Source: Rhodanobacter thiooxydans (GTDB taxonomy: Bacteria; Pseudomonadota; Gammaproteobacteria; Xanthomonadales; Rhodanobacteraceae). From it: a DNA stretch of 64,000 bases. Of this stretch, positions 10,463-20,792 are shown one piece after another. Under the pieces are notes generated by a model. The model searched no databases, had not been told where the DNA came from, and worked only from the letters and a program-made list of their open reading frames with translations. Where the stretch lies: assembly GCF_030291135.1 (NCBI RefSeq), contig NZ_CP127409.1:682001-746000 (forward strand), given 5' to 3'. Every line of letters starts with the position of its first letter. Positions within the stretch are counted from its first letter, which is position 1. Both the position numbers and the translations under genes were made by a program.

Positions 10463-11653
10463 ATGTTTGAACTGATTGATAAACTCGCACCCAATGCAGT
10501 CATCAAGGTGATCGGCGTGGGCGGCGGCGGCGGCAATGCCGTGGCGCACATGCTGAATGCCAACATCGAAGGCGTGGAATTCGTCGTCGCCAACACCGAC
10601 GCGCAGGCGATGAACAGCTGCGGCTCGCGCACCCACCTGCAACTCGGTGGCAACGTGACCAAAGGCCTCGGCGCCGGCGCCAATCCCGAGGTCGGCCGGC
10701 AGGCCGCGCTGGAGGATCGCGAGCGGATCGAGGCGATGCTGGAAGGCGCCGACATGGTGTTCATCACCGCCGGCATGGGCGGCGGCACCGGTACTGGCGC
10801 GGCGCCGGTGGTGGCGCAGCTGGCCAAGGAAAAGGGCATCCTCACCGTGGCGGTGGTCACCAAGCCGTTCCCGTTCGAGGGCCGCCGGCGCATGCAGGTC
10901 GCCCTGAAGGGCATCGAGGACCTGTCGCAGCACGTCGACTCGCTGATCACCGTGCCGAACGAGAAGCTGCTCAGCGTACTCGGTCGCGAGGTCACCCTGC
11001 TCAATGCGTTCAAGGCCGCCAATGACGTGCTGCAGGGCGCCGTGCAGGGCATCGCCGACCTGATTACGGCCCCCGGCCTGATCAACGTCGACTTCGCCGA
11101 CGTGCGCACCGTGATGTCGGAGATGGGCCTGGCCATGATGGGCTCGGGTACCGCCCGCGGTGACGACCGCGCCCAGGCGGCGGCCGAGGCGGCGATCAAG
11201 AACCCGCTGCTGGAAGACGTCAACCTCAACGGCGCCTGCGGCATCCTGGTCAACGTCACCGCCGGTCCGAACCTGACCATGCGCGAGTTCGACGAGATCG
11301 GCCGGATCATCCACGACTTCGCCAGCGAAGACGCCACCGTGGTGATGGGCACCTCGCTCGACCCGGAAATGAAGGACGACGTGCGGGTCACCGTGGTCGC
11401 CACCGGCCTCAACCGTGCCGTCGCTTCCCGCCAGCAGCCGCCGATTCGCATGGTGGAAACCACCCAGCAGGTGCAGATGCGGCCGCGTCCGGTGGTGCTG
11501 CGGACCGGTACCGGCAACGAAGTGGTCGACTACGCGCAGCCGGACATGGTGGTCAGCCACAGCCGTGCGGAGTCCGCGGCGCCGGCGAAGAACGCCGAGC
11601 CGGGCTTCGATTACCTGGATATCCCGGCGTTCCTGCGCCGCCAGGCCGACTGA
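10463..11653 (+). CDS. ftsZ: Cell division GTPase FtsZ
   Basis: FtsZ is the tubulin-like GTPase that forms the division ring. The 396 residues contain the glycine-rich [11 protein letters not shown] near residue 18, the tubulin signature [11 protein letters not shown] near 106, and the T7 synergy loop [11 protein letters not shown] near 208, which completes the neighbour's GTPase site. A variable linker then leads to the conserved C-terminal peptide [11 protein letters not shown], which binds FtsA and ZipA. A strong CGGAGGACGG ribosome site precedes the ATG. The 123-base leader after ftsA leaves room for extra regulation but shows no clear promoter to me. Confidence 0.98.
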   Translation: MFELIDKLAPNAVIKVIGVGGGGGNAVAHMLNANIEGVEFVVANTDAQAMNSCGSRTHLQLGGNVTKGLGAGANPEVGRQAALEDRERIEAMLEGADMVFITAGMGGGTGTGAAPVVAQLAKEKGILTVAVVTKPFPFEGRRRMQVALKGIEDLSQHVDSLITVPNEKLLSVLGREVTLLNAFKAANDVLQGAVQGIADLITAPGLINVDFADVRTVMSEMGLAMMGSGTARGDDRAQAAAEAAIKNPLLEDVNLNGACGILVNVTAGPNLTMREFDEIGRIIHDFASEDATVVMGTSLDPEMKDDVRVTVVATGLNRAVASRQQPPIRMVETTQQVQMRPRPVVLRTGTGNEVVDYAQPDMVVSHSRAESAAPAKNAEPGFDYLDIPAFLRRQAD

Positions 11654-12100
11654 TGGAAGATTGACTTCTGGCAGCTTGCACAAGTTAAGGAGATGCGAAA
11701 GTATTGAACGAATGCCCGCTGGGTCGGTCACTATTCCCATCGTGTCGGCGGCCTTGGCCGATCGTGCCGAGGTGCGAGGTGGGTCGAGGATTGGCCTGGG
11801 GAGGCCGTTTGCAGGTGTAAGCAGCAAGGCTGTGCGTCGGGATGACGCACGACCAGCGGCCATGGGCTTCCCGTGGCGGCCGGTCCGATGCCCCGTGCCG
11901 GATTCCCGTCCAGGCACGGGGCGTCGTGTCGAACCATCGCTTGGTCGGGAAAACCGCAGCGGACGCTCCCTCAGCTTTCAAGGATGAAAGAAACATGAAG
12001 GCTTAATCAGACTGTACGGTACGGTTTGCTTTTATCGCAGGTTAAAACTGTGTTAGCATCCGCTCCTGATTGGCTGCTGCCTACACGGGTACCAACTACA
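11654..12100 (+). other. Structured intergenic region between ftsZ and lpxC
   Basis: These 447 bases carry no credible gene. They hold a chain of hairpins: a 16-bp imperfect stem (11851-11866 with 11870-11885, two mismatches and one G-T pair, three-base loop) is followed four bases later by a perfect 10-bp stem (11890-11899 with 11913-11922, 13-base loop). A smaller stem, CTTTC/GAAAG, lies near 11976-11991. None is followed by a run of T, so they do not look like simple terminators. The last 70 bases are AT-richer and probably hold the lpxC promoter. The same gap in E. coli is roughly 100 bases, so this is a long spacer. Confidence 0.6.
12031..12059 (+). promoter_or_regulatory. Candidate lpxC promoter
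   Basis: A -10-like TAGCAT (12054-12059, four of six consensus bases) sits 17 bases after a weak -35-like TTTATC (12031-12036). Transcription would start near 12066, giving a leader of about 35 bases before the lpxC ATG. The area is AT-rich against its surroundings, which supports a promoter, but the -35 match is poor. Confidence 0.35.
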
Positions 12101-13015
12101 ATGATCAAGCAGCGTACGCTTAAGAACATCATCCGGGCGACCGGCGTCGGCCTGCACACGGGTGACAAGGTGTACATGACCTTGCGTCCTGCCGCGCCGA
12201 ACACCGGCATCGTGTTCCGCCGCACGGATCTCGATCCACCGGTGGATATTCGCGCCCGCCAGGACAATGTCGGCGACACCCGACTGTCGACCACGCTGGT
12301 CAACGGCGATGTGCGCGTTTCCACGGTCGAGCATCTGCTCTCGGCGATGGCGGGCCTGGGCATCGACAATGCCTACGTCGACCTGTCCGCGCCGGAAGTG
12401 CCGATCATGGATGGCAGCGCCGGCCCGTTCGTCTTCCTGCTGCAGTCTGCCGGCATCGAAGAGCAGAACGTGGCCAAGCGCTTCATCCGCATCAAGAAGC
12501 CGGTGAAGGTGCAGGAAGGCGACAAGTGGGCCAGCTTCGAGCCGTTCGAAGGCTTCAAGGTCGGCTTCTCGATCGACTTCAACCACCCGATCATCAGCCA
12601 GCGCACCTCGCGCGCCGAGATCGACTTCTCCACCACCTCCTTCGTCAAGGAAGTGAGCCGTGCGCGCACTTTCGGCTTCATGCGCGACATCGAGATGCTG
12701 CGCGAACACAACCTGGCGCTGGGCGGCTCGATGGACAACGCTGTGGTGCTGGACGACTACCGCGTGCTGAACGAGGACGGCCTGCGTTACGAGGACGAGT
12801 TCGTCAAGCACAAGATCCTCGACGCGATCGGTGACCTGTACCTGCTCGGCCACAGCCTGATCGGCGCGTATCACGCGCACAAATCCGGTCATGAGCTGAA
12901 CAACAAGCTGCTGCGCACGCTGATGGCCGATGCCTCGGCGTGGGAAGAGGTCAGCTACCAGGACGACCCGGCCACCTCGCCGATCTCCTACGCCCACCCG
13001 GCACAGGCGATCTGA
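12101..13015 (+). CDS. lpxC: UDP-3-O-acyl-N-acetylglucosamine deacetylase LpxC
   Basis: LpxC is the zinc deacetylase that commits UDP-3-O-acyl-GlcNAc to lipid A synthesis. The 304 residues match the usual 300-305. The N-terminal [18 protein letters not shown] is typical; the zinc ligand motif [15 protein letters not shown] is near residue 76, and the second zinc and acid/base region [15 protein letters not shown] is near 235. I chose the ATG at 12101 because the conserved N-terminus begins there; the frame is open 25 codons upstream but without conservation. A strong terminator follows. It closes the dcw cluster as in E. coli. Confidence 0.98.
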   Translation: MIKQRTLKNIIRATGVGLHTGDKVYMTLRPAAPNTGIVFRRTDLDPPVDIRARQDNVGDTRLSTTLVNGDVRVSTVEHLLSAMAGLGIDNAYVDLSAPEVPIMDGSAGPFVFLLQSAGIEEQNVAKRFIRIKKPVKVQEGDKWASFEPFEGFKVGFSIDFNHPIISQRTSRAEIDFSTTSFVKEVSRARTFGFMRDIEMLREHNLALGGSMDNAVVLDDYRVLNEDGLRYEDEFVKHKILDAIGDLYLLGHSLIGAYHAHKSGHELNNKLLRTLMADASAWEEVSYQDDPATSPISYAHPAQAI

Positions 13016-13052
13016 GCCGACGCTCGCTTCTCCTCCACAAAGTCCTTACAAG

Positions 13053-13085
13053 AAACGGCCCTGTCGCGAGACAGGGCCGTTTTTC
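13053..13085 (+). terminator. Rho-independent terminator after lpxC
   Basis: A perfect 13-bp stem, AAACGGCCCTGTC (13053-13065) with GACAGGGCCGTTT (13070-13082), has a GCGA tetraloop and runs into a stretch of T ending at 13084. It is a textbook terminator for the dcw/lpxC transcript. The opposite strand has only a weak T tract, so it is mainly a one-way stop. Confidence 0.9.
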
Positions 13086-13199
13086 GTGATGCGTATCACA
13101 TTTTTACCGCGTTACGCTTCACGCCTCCATGACATGGCGGATTACTCCTTAACAAACGGCGTGTTATAAAACCGCCTCCGGTACGCGGGTCGGTGCAGA

Positions 13200-13682
13200 T
13201 CAGTCCGTGCCGGGCAAGGGGGAATCAGCGGTTTCGGCGAAGGACGCCAGCTCAAGGAACAGTACCCGCCATTCGGGGTCTGTGAATGACGCGGCGGCAG
13301 CCCTGAGGTGGGCGGCGGCGGCGGGCGAAAGCGGTTTCGACCGGTCCGGCGCTGTGGCGACCGGTGGTGGGGGAACTACTTTCACGGTGACTGAACTGGC
13401 GCAGGTGCCGATGGCATGTGCGGCGGCAAGGATTTGCGTCTGCATCAGTCGCAGGCGTGAGGCCCAGCCCGGTGAAGACGCCAGGAAGACGAGGCGGTCG
13501 TTGCGCAGGTTGGCGAATCTCACCTGCTCGCGCAATGGCGATGGCAACGTCTGGCGCAGTGCGCGGTCCAGCGCTTCCAGCGCACCGGCCTTTCGGGCCA
13601 GTGTCGCGAAGGAGCCGCAGTCGGCGAGGGACTTCGGTCTGTTGCCGGTGCGACGGGAAGTGGCCGGAGTGGCGCGCTGCAT
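13200..13682 (-). CDS. DUF721 / DciA-family protein
   Basis: This 160-residue protein matches the DUF721 family by layout: an N-terminal helical part with a short stretch on placing the product of a small basic domain against nucleic acid, LREQVRFANLRNDRLVFLASSPGWASRLR, is the KH-like core (shown here only by its first and last residues LREQV and SRLR), followed by a basic Pro-rich linker and a C-terminal helix. DciA proteins of this family load the replicative DnaB helicase in bacteria lacking DnaC/DnaT-type loaders; gammaproteobacteria such as Xanthomonas and Pseudomonas have one near secA/lpxC. Helicase loading is inferred from family and position. It is divergent from the M23 peptidase with a 27-base gap. 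Confidence 0.75.
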   Translation of the reverse strand: MQRATPATSRRTGNRPKSLADCGSFATLARKAGALEALDRALRQTLPSPLREQVRFANLRNDRLVFLASSPGWASRLRLMQTQILAAAHAIGTCASSVTVKVVPPPPVATAPDRSKPLSPAAAAHLRAAAASFTDPEWRVLFLELASFAETADSPLPGTD

Positions 13683-13709
13683 GGTGCCGGAATTCGACCC
13701 TGGAAAGAC

Positions 13710-14639
13710 ATGCAGATCATACTCGTATCACGCGCCAGGAAATTGCCGAAGACCCTCGACCTGGCGGATCACCGCCTGCGCTGGAAGCTGTTTTCGGCGG
13801 CCGCGCTGGCGGTGCTTGGTTGCATGGGGGCCGGCGTGGCGCTGGCCATGCTGGTGGCCAGCCCGCGTGATCGGGCACTGGTCGAGATCCACGACCTGCA
13901 GCAGCAGATCCAGCAGCAGAATGCCCAGCTGGGCGGCGTGCGCCAGGATGCCCAGCGTGGCCTCGATGCGCTGGCCGTGAAACTGGGCCAGCTGCAGGCC
14001 CAGTCGACCCGTCTGAATGCGCTGGGCGAGCGGCTGGCCGAGGTTGGCAAGCTCGACGATGGCGAGTTCGACTTCGACCAGCAGCCGGCGGTGGGTGGCG
14101 TCGAGGATGCCGGCAGCAGCGCCTACGCCCTGCCGCCCGCGCTGGACGACAGCATCAATCAGCTGGCCAGCCAGTTCGACCGGCAGCAGGCGCAGCTGTC
14201 GGCGTTGCAGAGCTTGCTGCTGGATGCCCGGATCGAGTCCAACCTGAAGCCGACCGGGATGCCGGTGCCGGGATACATCTCCTCCTATTTTGGCGTGCGC
14301 GCGGACCCGTTCGACGGCCGCTCGGCGCGGCACACCGGCATCGATATCTCGACCCCGCTCGGTACGCCGGTGCACACCGTGGCCGAAGGCATGGTGACCT
14401 TTGCCGGTGTTCGCAGCGGCTACGGCAACGTGATCGAGATCGACCACGGCAATGGCTACATGACCCGCTACGCGCATAACAGTGCGCTGGTGGCGCGTCC
14501 GGGCCAGCATGTGCAGGTAGGTGACGTGATCGCCCGCGCGGGTTCCACCGGCCGCTCCACCGGGTCGCATGTGCATTTCGAGGTCTGGTACGACGGCCGC
14601 GTGGTCAATCCGCTGGCGTTCGTGCGCAACCACCGCTGA
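13710..14639 (+). CDS. M23 family metallopeptidase (membrane-anchored)
   Basis: This 309-residue protein has one transmembrane helix at about residues 28-50 and a Gln-rich coiled coil at about 58-112. The C-terminal peptidase M23 (LytM) domain runs from about 195 to 305. Zinc ligands are visible in RHTGIDIS near residue 206 and in HVHFEVW near 287. Proteins of this shape either cut peptidoglycan cross-links or, when degenerate, activate amidases; here the ligand motifs are intact, so hydrolase activity is plausible. It lies just upstream of secA with a 192-base gap, the same arrangement as in xanthomonads. Confidence 0.85.
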   Translation: MQIILVSRARKLPKTLDLADHRLRWKLFSAAALAVLGCMGAGVALAMLVASPRDRALVEIHDLQQQIQQQNAQLGGVRQDAQRGLDALAVKLGQLQAQSTRLNALGERLAEVGKLDDGEFDFDQQPAVGGVEDAGSSAYALPPALDDSINQLASQFDRQQAQLSALQSLLLDARIESNLKPTGMPVPGYISSYFGVRADPFDGRSARHTGIDISTPLGTPVHTVAEGMVTFAGVRSGYGNVIEIDHGNGYMTRYAHNSALVARPGQHVQVGDVIARAGSTGRSTGSHVHFEVWYDGRVVNPLAFVRNHR

Positions 14640-14763
14640 CGCCGGGTCTTCGCCCCGGCCATCCCTTGAATCCCGCTCCGGCTGGCGCCATTCAGGACGG
14701 CGTGGCGGCATGGCCTGGCCGGCCGTATCCCGGTGGGGCCGGCCTCATGGGCGGCGCCCGGCG

Positions 14764-14806
14764 GGCATGTAGTAACATGCCTGATTGGCCCGCGCCTGCC
14801 GCAGGC
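14764..14806 (+). other. Two short hairpins in the secA leader
   Basis: Upstream of the secA ATG lie a perfect 7-bp stem GGCATGT/ACATGCC (14764-14770 with 14775-14781, AGTA loop) and a 6-bp stem GCCTGC/GCAGGC (14794-14799 with 14801-14806). The second ends about 26 bases before secA. In E. coli secA is controlled by the SecM arrest peptide; no SecM-like gene is visible here. A role of these hairpins in secA expression is only a possibility. Confidence 0.3.
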
Positions 14807-14831
14807 ATTTCACTCCCAACCCGGAAGATCG

Positions 14832-17567
<2,736 letters not shown>

Positions 17568-17574
17568 GCCGGTT

Positions 17575-17622
17575 CGACAGGCATGAAAAACCCCGCCGCG
17601 GCGGGGTTTTTCATGCCTGTCG
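17575..17622. terminator. Perfect 48-bp palindrome, two-way terminator for secA and apaH
   Basis: Bases 17575-17598 and 17599-17622 are exact reverse complements, 24 bases per arm. The core is GAAAAACCCCGCCG with its mirror, so each strand reads a GC-rich stem followed by a T run. It lies between the convergent stops of secA (+) and apaH (-). It therefore serves as an intrinsic terminator on both strands. Confidence 0.93.
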
Positions 17623-17639
17623 GTTCGATCCGTAGCGAA

Positions 17640-18491
17640 TCAATCCTCGCCGCCCGGCGGCCGCTTGCGATGCGGCTCGGCGTTGACCGTGACGTATTGC
17701 GGCTCCTCGCTGTCCAGTCGCAGGGCGGTGAGCTGTCCGCCCCAGACGCAGCCGGTGTCGATCGCGTGCACGCCGAGGCCGGCGAATCGGCCCAGCGTCG
17801 ACCAGTGGCCACAGACGATGCGGGTGTCGCGCCGGCGCATGCCGGGCACCTCGAACCACGGGTACAGTCCGGCCTTCTGCGTGCCGGGGATGCCCTTCGC
17901 CTCGAAGTCGATGCGGCCGTTGACGTCGCAGTAGCGCATGCGGGTCATCGTGTTGATGGTGGCGCGCTGGCGATCCAGGCCTTGCAGCCGGCTCGTCCAC
18001 TGCGCCGGCCGGTTGCCGAACAGGTTGCGCAGCAGCCGCGGGTGGCGCGGGCTGGACAGCTCGCGCTCGACATCCTGGGCGGAACGCATGGCCTGGCGCA
18101 GCGTCCACATCGGTGCCAGGCCCGCGTGCACCATGGTCCAGTTCAGCTGCTCGTCGTGGTGCAGCAGCTTTTGCGAGCGCAGCCACTCGAACAGCACCGG
18201 CGCGTCGTCGGCGAACAGTACCTCGCGCAGCTCCGGGTTCACCCGGGCCTGCGCGTCGGGCCGGCGCTGGGCGATGGCCAGCAGGCTCAGGTCGTGATTG
18301 CCCAGGGTGACCACGCTGTGCTCGCGCAGGCCGTGGATCAGCCGCAGCGTGTCCAGCGATTGCCCGCCGCGGTTGACCAGGTCACCGCAGAACCACAGCT
18401 GGTCCTGCGCCGGGTCGAAGCGCACTTTCTCCAGCAGGCGTTGCAGTTCGGGATAGCAACCCTGCACGTCGCCGATCGCGTACGTAGCCAT
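17640..18491 (-). CDS. apaH: Symmetrical bis(5'-nucleosyl)-tetraphosphatase ApaH
   Basis: ApaH splits Ap4A into two ADP and removes dinucleoside-polyphosphate caps from RNA in E. coli. The 283 residues show the metallophosphatase motifs: GDVQGC at residues 7-12, GDLVNRG near 36, GNHD near 64, and a later GHW histidine motif. It is the last gene of the lptD-surA-pdxA-rsmA-apaG-apaH operon, the same gene order as in E. coli. Its 3' side meets the shared palindromic terminator. Confidence 0.96.
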   Translation of the reverse strand: MATYAIGDVQGCYPELQRLLEKVRFDPAQDQLWFCGDLVNRGGQSLDTLRLIHGLREHSVVTLGNHDLSLLAIAQRRPDAQARVNPELREVLFADDAPVLFEWLRSQKLLHHDEQLNWTMVHAGLAPMWTLRQAMRSAQDVERELSSPRHPRLLRNLFGNRPAQWTSRLQGLDRQRATINTMTRMRYCDVNGRIDFEAKGIPGTQKAGLYPWFEVPGMRRRDTRIVCGHWSTLGRFAGLGVHAIDTGCVWGGQLTALRLDSEEPQYVTVNAEPHRKRPPGGED

Positions 18492-18506
18492 GTCAGCGCA
18501 GGGCCA

Positions 18507-18890
18507 TCAGTGCAGCGTACGCGGAATGGACAAGGTGAAGGTCGGGATGGGCGCCTCGAATTCCGTACCGTCGTCGGCCAGCATCTGGTAGCTGCCGCCC
18601 ATGGTGCCGACCGGGGTTTCCAGCACGGCGCCGGAGGTGTATTCGAAATCGTCGCCGGGCCGCATCCACGGCTGTTCGCCGACCACGCCTTCGCCGGTCA
18701 CTTCCTCCACCTTGCCGTTGGCGTCGGTAATCATCCAGCGGCGGGTGAGCAGGCGCGCGGGCATCTCGCCGGCATTGCGCAGGGTAACGGTGTAGGCGAA
18801 AACGTAGCGATTGTCACCGGGCTTCGATTGATCGGGGACGAAGCGGGTTTCGACCTGCACGTCGATCGTGTAGGAAGATTTTTCAGTCAT
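18507..18890 (-). CDS. apaG: ApaG protein (Co2+/Mg2+ efflux-associated, DUF525)
   Basis: ApaG is a 127-residue immunoglobulin-like beta-sandwich protein; mutants in enterics are cobalt-sensitive but the molecular role is not settled. Family features are the N-terminal strand pattern IDVQVETRFVPDQS, YTVTLRNAGE, LLTRRWMITD, and the C-terminal PVGTMGGSYQM. The start is the ATG at 18890; the frame continues 50 codons upstream but that stretch overlaps rsmA and is unconserved. It lies between rsmA and apaH, the standard position. Confidence 0.93.
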   Translation of the reverse strand: MTEKSSYTIDVQVETRFVPDQSKPGDNRYVFAYTVTLRNAGEMPARLLTRRWMITDANGKVEEVTGEGVVGEQPWMRPGDDFEYTSGAVLETPVGTMGGSYQMLADDGTEFEAPIPTFTLSIPRTLH

Positions 18891-18936
18891 GTCCGGATTG
18901 TAAGGCCTGTCGCCGCGAATGGGGCGCCGCCGCCCG

Positions 18937-19734
18937 TCAGAGACTGCCGTAGACCTTGGCCAGGCGCACGAAGTCGGCCGGGGCGAGGGTTTCGGCGCGC
19001 GCTTTCGGGTCGACGTCGGCGCGACGGATCGCCTCGGCATTGAGCAATTGCTTCAGCGCATTGGCCAGTGTCTTGCGCCGCTGCCCGAACGCGGCCTTGA
19101 CCACGGCGTAGACATGCCCGGGCTGTGCGTCATGCAGCTCGTGCGGTTCCAGCGGCAGCAGCCGCACCACGGCGGACTCCACCTTCGGCGGCGGGCGGAA
19201 GGCTTCCGGCGGCACGTCGAACAGCGGCTCGACCCGGCACGCCAGCTGCAGCATCACCGACAGCCGGCCGTACACCTTGCTGCCCGGTTCGGCGGCCATG
19301 CGCTCGACCACTTCCTTCTGCAGCATGAAGTGCATGTCGGCGATCGCCGCGGCGTGCTCGATGCAATGGAACAGGATCGGGCTGGAGATGTAGTACGGCA
19401 GGTTGCCGGCGATGCGCAGCCGCGGCACGCCATGACTGTGTGCGAGCGCGCTGAAGTCTACCTTCAACACGTCGGCGTGGATGATGTGCAGTTCTCCCGC
19501 GGCGGCGGCACGCGCCTGCAGGGCGGGGATCAGGTCGGTGTCCAGCTCGATCGCAGTGAGCTTGCCGGCCGCGGCCAGCAGCGGCAGGGTCAGTGCGCCC
19601 TCGCCGGGGCCGATCTCGACCACGAAGTCCTCCGGCCGCGGCGCGATCGCGCTGACGATGCGGTCGATGTAGCGCCGGTCGTGCAGGAAATGCTGGCCGA
19701 AACTTTTCTTGGGGCGTGCGGGGGCGTGGTTCAT
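18937..19734 (-). CDS. rsmA: 16S rRNA dimethyladenosine transferase RsmA (KsgA)
   Basis: RsmA dimethylates two adjacent adenosines in helix 45 at the 3' end of 16S rRNA, a late step of 30S assembly. The 265 residues carry GQHFLHD at 13-19, the SAM loop EIGPGEGALT near 41, an acidic motif AIELD near 61, and the catalytic NLPYYISSPIL near 111. Its start overlaps the pdxA stop by four bases, so it is translationally coupled. Confidence 0.96.
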   Translation of the reverse strand: MNHAPARPKKSFGQHFLHDRRYIDRIVSAIAPRPEDFVVEIGPGEGALTLPLLAAAGKLTAIELDTDLIPALQARAAAAGELHIIHADVLKVDFSALAHSHGVPRLRIAGNLPYYISSPILFHCIEHAAAIADMHFMLQKEVVERMAAEPGSKVYGRLSVMLQLACRVEPLFDVPPEAFRPPPKVESAVVRLLPLEPHELHDAQPGHVYAVVKAAFGQRRKTLANALKQLLNAEAIRRADVDPKARAETLAPADFVRLAKVYGSL

Positions 19735-20777
19735 GGGGTCTTTCGCAAGGTTGGGCCCTCACCGCGCTCCTCTCCCCGCAGGGGCGAGGACGGATGAGCG
19801 CCACGGTGCGCCACGAGTTCCAAGGCCATGTTCGCCGCGGCGATCAGGCTGGCCGGGTCGGCGGTGCCGGTGCCGGCCAGGTCCAGCGCGGTGCCGTGGT
19901 CGACCGAAGTGCGGATGAACGGCAGGCCGAGGGTGAGGTTCACGGTGCGGTCGAATGCCTCGCTTTTCAGCACCGGCAGCGCCTGGTCGTGGTACATCGC
20001 CAGCACCGCGTCGTAGCGTGCACGCTGCGCCGGCACGAAGGCGGTGTCGGCCGGCAGCGGGCCGAGAAGTTGCAGGCCTTCGGCGCGCAGCTCGTCCAGC
20101 AGCGGGATGATGGTGTCCAGTTCCTCGCGGCCGAGGTGGCCGCCCTCGCCGGCGTGCGGGTTGAGGCCGAGCACCGCGATGCGCGGCTCGGTCAGGCCGA
20201 ACTTCGCGCGCAGTTCGGCGTGCACGATGCGCAGCGTGCGCGCCAGCGACTCGCGGGTGATCTCCGTCGACACCGCCGCCAGCGGCAGGTGGGTGGTTGC
20301 CAGCGCCACCCGCAATTCCGGGCTGGCCAGCATCATCACCACGTCGGCGTGCGCGCGTCCGGCGAAGAATTCGGTATGCCCGCTGAAGCGGATGCCAGCG
20401 TCGTTGATCGAGGATTTCTGCAGCGGCGCGGTGACCACGGCGTCGTAGCGTCCGGCCATGCAGCCGTCGGCGGCCTCGGCCAGGGTGTCCAGCACGTGCC
20501 GGGCGTTGCGCGGATCGGGCCGGCCGGGGACTTCGTCGATCGTCAGCGGGGTGTGGTGCACACGCAGCGTGCCGGGGCGACGCGCCGTCTGCGTGCTGCC
20601 GTCGTCATCGGCCAGTTCGACGGCCAGGCCGCAACGCGACGCGGCGCGTTGCAGCAGGTTGCGGTCGGTGATCGCCACCAGGCTGGCCGCCAGCGGCGTG
20701 GCCGCCAGGCGCACCAGCAGCTCGGGGCCGACGCCCGCCGGCTCACCCGCGGTAAGCGCGAGCCGGGGCAATGGCAT
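19731..20777 (-). CDS. pdxA: 4-hydroxythreonine-4-phosphate dehydrogenase PdxA
   Basis: PdxA oxidises 4-phosphohydroxy-L-threonine in the DXP-dependent pyridoxal phosphate pathway. The N-terminal LTAGEPAGVGPEL, the metal-site histidines in SGHTEF and YHDQALPV, and GLPFIRTSVDHGTA are all present. At 348 residues it is slightly long. The extra about 22 C-terminal residues, including SSPLRGEERGEG, are the translation of a degenerate palindromic repeat that has become part of the gene and overlaps the rsmA start. The core enzyme ends before this tail, so activity is probably unaffected. Confidence 0.95.
   Translation of the reverse strand: MPLPRLALTAGEPAGVGPELLVRLAATPLAASLVAITDRNLLQRAASRCGLAVELADDDGSTQTARRPGTLRVHHTPLTIDEVPGRPDPRNARHVLDTLAEAADGCMAGRYDAVVTAPLQKSSINDAGIRFSGHTEFFAGRAHADVVMMLASPELRVALATTHLPLAAVSTEITRESLARTLRIVHAELRAKFGLTEPRIAVLGLNPHAGEGGHLGREELDTIIPLLDELRAEGLQLLGPLPADTAFVPAQRARYDAVLAMYHDQALPVLKSEAFDRTVNLTLGLPFIRTSVDHGTALDLAGTGTADPASLIAAANMALELVAHRGAHPSSPLRGEERGEGPTLRKTP
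19768..19790 (-). repeat. Degenerate palindromic repeat inside the 3' end of pdxA
   Basis: TCCTCTCCCC (19768-19777) pairs with GGGGCGAGGA (19781-19790) with one mismatch and a GCA loop. On the minus strand it resembles the first hairpin and the following GGTGAGG of the repeats at 29.4 and 61.6 kb. It encodes the SSPLRGEERGEG tail of PdxA. I read it as a partial copy of the same repeat family in the opposite orientation. Confidence 0.6.
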
Positions 20778-20792
20778 GACGTTCAGCCGCCT

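Noticed and set aside
13140-13199. Promoter-like TTAACA and TATAAA after the lpxC terminator
   Set aside because: They are only ten bases apart, and no plus-strand gene begins nearby.
14733-14831. N-terminal extension of secA from an upstream in-frame ATG
   Set aside because: The extra 33 residues are unconserved, while the ATG at 14832 begins the standard SecA N-terminus.
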